Positions 1-4,812 of a stretch of 5,588 nucleotides of DNA are shown in pieces (positions within the stretch are counted from its first letter, which is position 1; each line of letters opens with the position of its first letter). Below the pieces are notes generated by a model. The model was not told the DNA's origin, did no database searches, and saw only the letters and a list, made by a program, of their open reading frames with translations. Source of the stretch: an uncultured Bacilli bacterium (lineage in GTDB: Bacteria > Bacillota_I > Bacilli_A > RF39 > UBA660); the NCBI GenBank assembly GCA_947591175.1, contig CANQDB010000089.1, positions 1 to 5,588 of the forward strand. Reading direction: 5' to 3'. The position numbers and the translations under genes were made by a program.

Positions 1-1541
1 TTGGGCTAGATAAAGTACCAAGTGCCACAAAAAAATCTAATGTTTTAGGACGTGATAAGATTTTAGCAGTCGAACAGGAAGCGGCTGATAAGGCTAATCA
101 AGAACGTGAAAAAATCTATGCTTCCCTTGTGCAACAGGCTACATACTATGTCGATCAAGCCGAAAGTTACTACGAAATTGAAGATTATCGAACCGCGAAT
201 AGACTAGTTAACGAATTAAAAGACGGCGACGAGAAAGAAAATTTAAAAAGACGTCTTGCTGAAATAGAACCACTAGTCGAAAAGGAACTAGAAAGAAAAA
301 TAGATAACCAAATTGCTATTGTCAAACAATATAAAAGAAAAGAAGATGTCCAAGAATTAGAAGAACCTATTTCTTATCTCTTAGATGAAACTAAACAAAG
401 CGAATATTTAAAAATTTTGACCGATTTAAGAAATATGGTCGAAGAACATTACCAGCAAATGCAAGCCATTCTCATGTTTTTAATTATACTTTATGTTGCT
501 TTATTAGTTGCTTACCATTACTTTATCTATTATCGTCTCGATAAAAAAATCGAAACTGGCTTCAATCAACCATATTTTAGAGAATTTCCATATGATTACA
601 ATCCAGGACTTATCGAATACGTTATGAAGAAAAAAGTCACGACTAATTCCTTCTCGGCGACTATTTTGGAGCTCATTCGAAAAAAAGTAATTCATATTGA
701 GAATATGGCTGACAATAAAAAAAGAAAGAACTATACTTTTATTTTAGATGGTTCCGAAGAAAATCTCTTGGTCGATGAAAAAATTTTAGTTCATTTACTA
801 TTTACGACAATAGGCCATGGCAACAAACAAGTAACTTTGAATGCTATTAAAGATTATGGTAATACGGAAAGTTCAGCTCGAAAATTCTTAAAAGAATATA
901 ATTCCTTTACTTCGGAAATTGAACAAGAGGCTAATAAGTATAATTTTTATAATTCGTGGATAGGAGAACAAACCTTAAGTGTTATTCTTACTATAATTGC
1001 TACCTTCTTACTTTCGTCATTCGCTTTTAATTACGAGTTTTACCTTGCTATGCCGATTCTAATAGCAATAGTTATTGGAAACTTAATCTATATAATAATT
1101 AAAAAATATCGGACTAAAGAAGGTAAACTTCACTATCAAAAATGGTCGGCCCATAAACGTTTCTTACTAGATTTTGGTAGGTTTCAAGAAAAAGAGTTAC
1201 CTGAAATTAGTTTATGGGAACGCTATTTAGTTACAGCGACTGTCTTAGGTTGTGCCGATCAAGTTGAAAAAAATATGCAAGTTCAACTATCGAAGATGGA
1301 AACTTTGGCAACTGATGTACCAACGACATCTTTATATGGCGATATCGTAAGAATTCAAATGTTACATGATATCTTAGACTCTAATATTCCAACTGTACTT
1401 GCTTCTAGTGTTTACCAGGCTGTCAGTTCATCCCATGCCACTATGTCCTCATCTAATACCTCATCAGGTGGAGGATTTGGTGGTGGCGCATCCTTTGGCG
1501 GTGGCTCCGGTGGAGGAGGCGGAGGAGGAGGTCGTTTCTAA
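1..1541 (+). CDS. DUF2207-family membrane protein, 5'-truncated by the window
   Basis: The reading frame is open from the left edge (first full codon at 3), giving 512 visible residues, and the true start lies upstream. The GTG at 129 has no Shine-Dalgarno sequence and is internal. Visible order: a charged helical, coiled-coil-like segment (about residues 20-150), membrane span 1 (nt 459-533), a cytoplasmic block containing FPYDYNPGLIEYV and FSATILELIRKKVIHIE, two more spans (about nt 975-1100), a block with the YRTKEGKLHYQKW and LWERYLVTATVLG motifs, and a C-terminal run of Gly and Ser ending GGGRF. These motifs and the Gly-rich tail are typical of DUF2207 (YciQ-like) predicted membrane proteins, whose function is unknown. 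The usual N-terminal extracytoplasmic beta domain and signal peptide would lie off the window. Its own terminator marks the end of its transcription unit. The family assignment is fairly sure; no specific role can be given. Confidence 0.85.
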   Translation, partial: GLDKVPSATKKSNVLGRDKILAVEQEAADKANQEREKIYASLVQQATYYVDQAESYYEIEDYRTANRLVNELKDGDEKENLKRRLAEIEPLVEKELERKIDNQIAIVKQYKRKEDVQELEEPISYLLDETKQSEYLKILTDLRNMVEEHYQQMQAILMFLIILYVALLVAYHYFIYYRLDKKIETGFNQPYFREFPYDYNPGLIEYVMKKKVTTNSFSATILELIRKKVIHIENMADNKKRKNYTFILDGSEENLLVDEKILVHLLFTTIGHGNKQVTLNAIKDYGNTESSARKFLKEYNSFTSEIEQEANKYNFYNSWIGEQTLSVILTIIATFLLSSFAFNYEFYLAMPILIAIVIGNLIYIIIKKYRTKEGKLHYQKWSAHKRFLLDFGRFQEKELPEISLWERYLVTATVLGCADQVEKNMQVQLSKMETLATDVPTTSLYGDIVRIQMLHDILDSNIPTVLASSVYQAVSSSHATMSSSNTSSGGGFGGGASFGGGSGGGGGGGGRF

Positions 1542-1561
1542 AAGACCTCTTTTTCTATTTT
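1528..1561 (+). terminator. Intrinsic terminator of the DUF2207 gene
   Basis: GAGGTC (1528-1533) pairs with GACCTC (1544-1549) around a 10-nt loop, followed by TTTTTCTATTTT (1550-1561). The left arm is made by the last Gly-Gly-Arg codons, and the TAA stop (1539-1541) sits in the loop. The 6-bp GC-rich stem and U-tract make this a convincing terminator. Confidence 0.85.
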
Positions 1562-1565
1562 AGAA

Positions 1566-1595
1566 TTGTAAAACTTTTTTTAGAGAAAGCATAAA
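1566..1595 (+). promoter_or_regulatory. Possible sigma-A promoter for ylbD-ylbE
   Basis: TTGTAA (1566-1571) is separated by 18 nt from CATAAA (1590-1595), a weak match to the -35 and -10 consensus. It lies directly after the upstream terminator, where a promoter is needed. The 18 nt from the -10 to the ylbD ATG resembles the clearer promoters in this window. The hexamers are imperfect, so this stays tentative. Confidence 0.35.
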
Positions 1596-1602
1596 CTAAA
1601 TT

Positions 1603-1608
1603 AGGTGA
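1603..1608 (+). promoter_or_regulatory. Ribosome binding site that fixes the ylbD start
   Basis: AGGTGA lies 5 nt before ATG 1614. An in-frame GTG at 1605 falls inside this Shine-Dalgarno sequence and has no other site upstream, so the ATG is the start. Confidence 0.8.
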
Positions 1609-1613
1609 ATGAC

Positions 1614-1994
1614 ATGGGAAAAGAAGAATTTAAATTATTTGCAAGAAACCATCCTAATCTAGCATCATATGTGGCCAATGGTTCCATGACTTGGCAAAAA
1701 TTTTATGAAATGTACGATGTCTATGGTGAAAACAGTGTTATTTGGGATCCTTATCAAATGCCCTTAAAGACTAGTTCCAATGTTTCTACTAGTAATGTAA
1801 CCCAACCAAAAAAAGAGTCCTCGTGGAAAGATATAGTTCAAATGATGAAGGGAATGGATATGGATACTGTTCAAAAAGGGATTAATGGCATGCAAAAGGC
1901 TATCGGTTTGGTGCAAGAGTTGACAACTAAAAATGGAAGCGTAGCATCTACTACCTATGAACCAAGACCACTATATCGTTACTTTGAGGATTAA
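1614..1994 (+). CDS. ylbD: YlbD-family putative spore coat protein
   Basis: A 126-residue protein starting at ATG 1614. The N-terminal half shows the YlbD pattern: FKLFARNHPNL (residues 6-16), GSMTWQKFYEMY (23-34) and YGENSVIW (37-44). A Ser/Thr/Asn-rich linker (about 54-65) and a helical stretch beginning SWKDIVQMMKGM follow, and the end is the aromatic and basic YEPRPLYRYFED. Length is close to B. subtilis YlbD, which is classed as a spore coat protein of poorly known role. The assignment is strengthened by the following gene, ylbE, 2 nt downstream, and by ricF and rsmD, the same order as in B. subtilis. There is no signal peptide or membrane span. Whether this organism makes spores cannot be told from the window, so a coat role is inferred from the family only. 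Confidence 0.88.
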   Translation: MGKEEFKLFARNHPNLASYVANGSMTWQKFYEMYDVYGENSVIWDPYQMPLKTSSNVSTSNVTQPKKESSWKDIVQMMKGMDMDTVQKGINGMQKAIGLVQELTTKNGSVASTTYEPRPLYRYFED

Positions 1995-1996
1995 CC

Positions 1997-2218
1997 ATGG
2001 TAGTACCTTTACAAATTCGTTTACAAAACAATCCTCTTTTACATCAATATCTAACGGAACATAGCTACTGGTATAAATCACTAAATAGAAATCCTCAAAG
2101 TATTGTGGCTCTCGAAGAAGAAATGAAAGAACATTATCGCTTAAGACCAAGTGATAAAATAAATCGTTTGAGTGAGCAACTAAATTTAATTCAGACTTTT
2201 ATGAAAATGCTGGGGTAA
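1997..2218 (+). CDS. ylbE: YlbE-like small protein
   Basis: A 73-residue soluble protein with a GAGGA ribosome binding site at 1986-1990, inside the end of ylbD, 6 nt before ATG 1997. The gap to ylbD is only 2 nt, so the two are surely cotranscribed. The pattern of residues about 7-36, with LQNNPLLHQYLTEHSYWYK followed by LNRNP, matches the YlbE-like family (B. subtilis YlbE, about 79 residues), including the Trp-Tyr pair and the Arg-Asn-Pro turn. The C-terminal part is amphipathic helix with a hydrophobic end (IQTFMKMLG). The molecular function of the family is unknown. Its fixed place after ylbD suggests that the two act in the same process. Confidence 0.88.
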   Translation: MVVPLQIRLQNNPLLHQYLTEHSYWYKSLNRNPQSIVALEEEMKEHYRLRPSDKINRLSEQLNLIQTFMKMLG

Positions 2219-2233
2219 ACCCCTTTTTCTTTG
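2212..2233 (+). terminator. Short intrinsic terminator after ylbE
   Basis: GGGG (2212-2215), loop TAAA, CCCC (2220-2223), then TTTTTCTTT. The stem is only 4 bp but all G-C with a tight tetraloop and a good U-tract. The ylbE stop TAA (2216-2218) is the loop. Readthrough into ricF is likely to some extent because the stem is short. Confidence 0.6.
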
Positions 2234-2252
2234 CCCTAAAAAAGGATATAAT
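2224..2252 (+). promoter_or_regulatory. Promoter with consensus -10 for ricF-rsmD
   Basis: A perfect TATAAT at 2247-2252 stands 19 nt before the ricF ATG. With 17-nt spacing the -35 would be TTTTTC (2224-2229), a poor match that coincides with the terminator U-tract. Start of transcription would be near 2259, directly before the AAGGTG ribosome binding site (2262-2267). Confidence 0.5.
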
Positions 2253-2271
2253 TGAAGTAAGAAGGTGCCTT

Positions 2272-2580
2272 ATGGAAGACAAAATCGAAGAAATTTTAAC
2301 GGATATTAAAACAATCTTTGAACAAAGTGAAGATTTAAAAAGGATGCAAAAAATTAAAAACGATATTCTAAGTGATAGAGATCTTATGGCTAAAATATCT
2401 AAACTACAAGAACTAGCAAATAATCCATATGCTGAAAGTTATCGAAATTTACGAAAAGAACTCTTTGCTAATGATAAAATAAAAGCCTATAAACAAGAAG
2501 AAAATGATTTATATTACCTTTCACTTGAAATTAGTGAACTTTTAAAACCTCTCTTAAACGAAAGGAAGCATTGCCAATGA
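2272..2580 (+). CDS. ricF: YlbF/RicF-family protein, short form without Cys-rich tail
   Basis: A 102-residue, almost fully helical protein of the YlbF/YmcA (Com_YlbF) family. The helical core runs from residue 3 to about 95, with the family-like stretch FANDKIKAYKQEENDL near 64-79 and a second helix ending LLKPLLNE. In B. subtilis, RicF works with RicA and RicT as a complex that guides RNase Y mRNA processing and affects competence, biofilm and sporulation. There the longer protein (about 149 residues) ends in a Cys cluster that helps bind an iron-sulfur cluster. This version stops after the helical core with a single Cys (residue 101). The start ATG 2272 has AAGGTG 4 nt upstream. Its TGA stop overlaps the rsmD start. 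Position before rsmD supports the ylbF assignment over ymcA. The role is inferred from family and gene order. Confidence 0.87.
   Translation: MEDKIEEILTDIKTIFEQSEDLKRMQKIKNDILSDRDLMAKISKLQELANNPYAESYRNLRKELFANDKIKAYKQEENDLYYLSLEISELLKPLLNERKHCQ
2563..2568 (+). promoter_or_regulatory. Ribosome binding site that fixes the rsmD start
   Basis: AGGAAG inside the end of ricF is 8 nt before ATG 2577 but only 2 nt before the alternative TTG 2571. The ATG is therefore the start, giving the ATGA overlap with the ricF stop and probable translational coupling. Confidence 0.75.
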
Positions 2581-3128
2581 AAATAATAAGTGGAACTTTA
2601 AAAGGACGAACAGTTCTAGGTTACCAAATGGAAGGAACTCGTCCTACTATGGATCGTGTTAAAGAATCGATATTTAGTATGATACAAGAAGATATTAGAG
2701 ATAGTATCGTTCTTGATTTATTTGCGGGAACTGGTAATCTTGGTTTCGAAGCATTAAGTAATGGAGCAAGTTTCGTCTATTTTGTCGACCATAATGAAAA
2801 AGCTATTCAAACTATAAAAAAGAATGCTACTAACTTTAAAGTAGAAGATAAAATAAAGTGTCTTAGTTTGGACTATAAAAAGGCTTTATCTAACTTTGCT
2901 TCAGAGAATCAAAAATTTGATCTTATCTTTTTAGATCCACCTTACCATATGTTCATTCTCCAAGACCTTTTACGTAAATTTATCGAAGATAATCTCTTGG
3001 AAGATGATTCAGTTATCGTTCTCGAAATGGAAGAAAACAGTATTGGAAATCAAGAAATAGAAGGATTAAAACTTTGGAAAACTAGAAATTATGGTCCTAA
3101 ACAAGTAAATATTTATCGAAAGTTTTAG
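2577..3128 (+). CDS. rsmD: 16S rRNA (guanine(966)-N2)-methyltransferase RsmD
   Basis: A complete 183-residue enzyme of normal length for RsmD. It transfers a methyl group from S-adenosylmethionine to N2 of G966 (E. coli numbering) in 16S rRNA during assembly of the small subunit, in the cytoplasm. Visible signatures: MKIISGTLKGR at the N-terminus, TRPTMDRVKESIF (21-33), the SAM-binding loop LDLFAGTGNLGFEAL (46-60), the acidic end of the next strand FVDHNEKA (69-76), and the catalytic DPPY motif (120-123). All key residues are present. The first ATG overlaps the ricF stop by 4 nt, so both are one operon. In B. subtilis ylbG stands between ylbF and rsmD and coaD follows rsmD; neither arrangement is seen here. 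Confidence 0.96.
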   Translation: MKIISGTLKGRTVLGYQMEGTRPTMDRVKESIFSMIQEDIRDSIVLDLFAGTGNLGFEALSNGASFVYFVDHNEKAIQTIKKNATNFKVEDKIKCLSLDYKKALSNFASENQKFDLIFLDPPYHMFILQDLLRKFIEDNLLEDDSVIVLEMEENSIGNQEIEGLKLWKTRNYGPKQVNIYRKF

Positions 3129-3144
3129 GGCTTTCATTTCTTTT
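3118..3144 (+). terminator. Weak possible terminator after rsmD
   Basis: GAAAG (3118-3122) can pair with CTTTC (3131-3135) around an 8-nt loop that holds the TAG stop (3126-3128), followed by ATTTCTTTT. The stem has only two G-C pairs, though two G-T pairs could lengthen it. Termination here would be partial at best. Confidence 0.35.
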
Positions 3145-3171
3145 GCAATTTTTATAATTATATTCTATAAT
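3143..3171 (+). promoter_or_regulatory. Sigma-A promoter of the prepilin-like surface gene
   Basis: TTGCAA (3143-3148), a 17-nt spacer, and TATAAT (3166-3171) make a near-consensus promoter. The transcript would start near 3178, immediately before the ribosome binding site at 3179. A second TATAAT at 3153-3158 lacks a good -35. Confidence 0.8.
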
Positions 3172-3178
3172 TGATAGT

Positions 3179-3186
3179 AGGGTGAG
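3179..3186 (+). promoter_or_regulatory. Ribosome binding site of the prepilin-like gene
   Basis: AGGGTGAG lies 6 nt before ATG 3193 and 3 nt before an in-frame GTG at 3190. Spacing favours the ATG, which also gives a clean MKLNQKG leader. Confidence 0.65.
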
Positions 3187-3192
3187 TTAGTG

Positions 3193-4695
3193 ATGAAATT
3201 GAATCAAAAGGGGTTTGCTATTACAATCATGCTTTATTCTGTTTTAACTTTGATTACGATGATTGTGATCCTTATTTTAACAACTATGTCTGGGGTTAGA
3301 AAAAGTAATGCAACTTTGACAGATAATATAAAAGATGATTTAAATAATGCTTATTATAGTAAGAATGAAACTTTTGAATATACTGGTGAACCTCAAGAAT
3401 TCGATGTTATCAAGAGTGGTTATTATAAAATTGAGTTATGGGGTGCTAGTGGAGCTTATAGCGGAACTAATCCTAATGCTGTAGGTGGTAAAGGAGCATA
3501 TACTTCGGGAATTATCTATCTTAATGCTGGGCAAAAATTATATTTTTATGTCGGCCAAGCAGGAATTGGGGAATGTACTAATTATGAAGAGTGTACTACA
3601 CCGATATTTAATGGTGGAGGTCTAGGTGGCTACTATACTACTGAAACTAATAAAATAAGAGTTAATAGTGGTGGTGGCGCAACAGATGTAAGGTTAGAAC
3701 CTGGGGCTTGGGATGATATAAGTTCTTTAAAAAGTCGTATTATGGTGGCAGCAGGTGGTGGTGCGACTGACGATAGAAATACCGGAAGTAATGGCGGCGC
3801 CTTAGTTGGTGAAAAAGGAATAGATTCCTCTAGTGGTGCTGTTACAGGAAGTGGAGGAACTCAAACTAATGGCGGTACAAGTGGCCGCAATGCTGGATTG
3901 TTTGGTCGGGGAGGAGATGGATATATTCCTTTCTCAACTATCGTAAATTGTAATGAATCGTATGGAGCTGGTGGCGGTTATTACGGTGGCGGTGGTGGTC
4001 AAAGTGGTGACCCTAATCAGAATCCAATAATTGACGATGTCTGTGCTATTCGTGGTTATAGTGGTGGGGGTTCTTCATTTATTTCTGGCTACGCTGGAGT
4101 TAATGCTGTTCAGGATAATAATATAATCACACATTCAAATAATACTATTCATTATTCAAATCTCTATTTTATTAAAGGAGCTATGAACATTGGCGTTCAA
4201 CAGGGAGCAGGGAGAGCTATAATCAAATATGCAGGTGATGAAATAGAAAGAAAAAATAGTGCTTTAGATAACGTTAGGTACATTCGTGATTGTATCAACG
4301 GTTCATCGGTTGATAGTTACAATCAATGGATTGAATTACAGGCTATTCAAAACGGAAGGAATATTGCTTTAAATAAAACTGTTACTAGTACTGGTACAGC
4401 AGCTTCAGGTAAAAATTTAAATTGGATTACTAATGGTAATATTGAAGCTATAGATAGTCAAATAGTTCAACTTAATCAGGTTGGTAATCGCTGCATCACA
4501 GTTGATTTAAATTCATCTCAAAAACTTGATGAAATAGCTGTCTGGCATAATTATAGCGATACTAGAACTTATAATAGTCATACGTTAAGTGTTTCATCTG
4601 ATAATTCAAATTGGGTAGATGTAATTAACAATTTAAGTAATGAAGTCGAAACGTCGAATGGTATTCATGTTAATGCTTTTCAAAGTCAAGGATAA
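3193..4695 (+). CDS. Surface protein: prepilin-like N-terminus, Gly-rich domain, discoidin-like module
   Basis: A complete 500-residue protein. The N-terminus, MKLNQKG followed by FAITIMLYS and a hydrophobic helix to about residue 33, looks like a type IV prepilin (class III) leader with cleavage after Gly7. Position +5 is Ile rather than the usual Glu. Residues about 60-345 form a Gly-rich domain that opens with FEYTGEPQEFDV and GYYKIELWGASGA, like bacterial Gly-rich surface domains and the ALK/LTK Gly-rich fold, with repeated GGGA and GGG motifs. After a linker, residues about 360-495 (RNIALNKTVTS, CITVDL, LDEIAVWHNYSDTRTY, SVSSDNSNWVDV) resemble a discoidin/F5/8 type C carbohydrate-binding module. 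There are six Cys, at 128, 134, 253, 284, 367 and 434, spaced as if three disulfides form outside the cell. It has its own promoter and terminator. It is probably an adhesin or glycan-binding surface protein; the pilus link is inferred from the leader only. Confidence 0.72.
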   Translation: MKLNQKGFAITIMLYSVLTLITMIVILILTTMSGVRKSNATLTDNIKDDLNNAYYSKNETFEYTGEPQEFDVIKSGYYKIELWGASGAYSGTNPNAVGGKGAYTSGIIYLNAGQKLYFYVGQAGIGECTNYEECTTPIFNGGGLGGYYTTETNKIRVNSGGGATDVRLEPGAWDDISSLKSRIMVAAGGGATDDRNTGSNGGALVGEKGIDSSSGAVTGSGGTQTNGGTSGRNAGLFGRGGDGYIPFSTIVNCNESYGAGGGYYGGGGGQSGDPNQNPIIDDVCAIRGYSGGGSSFISGYAGVNAVQDNNIITHSNNTIHYSNLYFIKGAMNIGVQQGAGRAIIKYAGDEIERKNSALDNVRYIRDCINGSSVDSYNQWIELQAIQNGRNIALNKTVTSTGTAASGKNLNWITNGNIEAIDSQIVQLNQVGNRCITVDLNSSQKLDEIAVWHNYSDTRTYNSHTLSVSSDNSNWVDVINNLSNEVETSNGIHVNAFQSQG

Positions 4696-4711
4696 AGTTC
4701 CTTGCTTTTTT
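4687..4711 (+). terminator. Intrinsic terminator of the surface-protein gene
   Basis: CAAGGA (4687-4692) pairs with TCCTTG (4699-4704) around a 6-nt loop, followed by C and six T. The TAA stop (4693-4695) is in the loop. It insulates the surface gene from hrcA. Confidence 0.82.
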
Positions 4712-4727
4712 AATAAATTTTTAAAAA

Positions 4728-4755
4728 TTAGCACTCATATATTGACAAGTGCTAA
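4728..4755 (+). promoter_or_regulatory. CIRCE-type operator 1 (one base longer spacer)
   Basis: TTAGCACTC (4728-4736) and AAGTGCTAA (4747-4755) match the HrcA operator consensus TTAGCACTC-N9-GAGTGCTAA except for one arm base and a 10-nt rather than 9-nt spacer. The element covers the -35 box of the hrcA promoter, so bound HrcA would block RNA polymerase. Confidence 0.85.
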
Positions 4756-4770
4756 GCATAATAATATAAT
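4742..4770 (+). promoter_or_regulatory. Consensus sigma-A promoter of hrcA
   Basis: TTGACA (4742-4747), 17 nt, TATAAT (4765-4770): both hexamers and the spacing are perfect. The AT-rich run before it (4711-4730) could act as an UP element. Transcription would start near 4777, inside operator 2. Such a strong core promoter fits a gene held down by a repressor. Confidence 0.92.
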
Positions 4771-4774
4771 GATA

Positions 4775-4801
4775 TTAGCACTTGAGAGATACCAGTGCTA
4801 G
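4775..4801 (+). promoter_or_regulatory. CIRCE operator 2
   Basis: TTAGCACT (4775-4782), 11 nt, AGTGCTAG (4794-4801): this is the canonical CIRCE geometry with one mismatch in the last arm base, where the element runs into the AGGAGG ribosome binding site (4800-4805). It spans the predicted transcription start. Most of the element would also be in the mRNA leader. Confidence 0.9.
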
Positions 4802-4812
4802 GAGGTACCAAG

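Noticed and set aside
129..131. GTG as the start of the DUF2207 gene
   Set aside because: No ribosome binding site precedes it, and the frame is open with protein-like sequence back to the window edge.
504..695. 63-codon open frame on the minus strand
   Set aside because: It lies wholly inside the DUF2207 gene, has no family features, and is a shadow of the coding strand.
1091..1096. TATAAT inside the DUF2207 gene as a promoter
   Set aside because: It encodes part of a membrane span and AT-rich codons produce such hexamers by chance; no gene starts after it.
1605..1607. GTG start for ylbD
   Set aside because: It lies within the Shine-Dalgarno sequence of ATG 1614.
2571..2573. TTG start for rsmD
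   Set aside because: It is only 2 nt from the Shine-Dalgarno sequence; ATG 2577 gives the standard MKIISG N-terminus.
2578..2580. TGA as a tryptophan codon (Mycoplasma code)
   Set aside because: Reading through would add only two residues before TAA, while all 14 Trp in the visible proteins use TGG and no gene has an internal TGA.
3610..4070. Repeated GGTGGTGG-like DNA as a tandem repeat or CRISPR array
   Set aside because: The units are irregular and in frame; they reflect Gly codons of a Gly-rich domain. The similar stretch near 1480 has the same cause.
4716..4729. 14-bp perfect AT palindrome (AATTTTTAAAAATT)
   Set aside because: Pure A/T runs make such palindromes easily; it is better read as a U-rich tail plus an UP-like element before hrcA.
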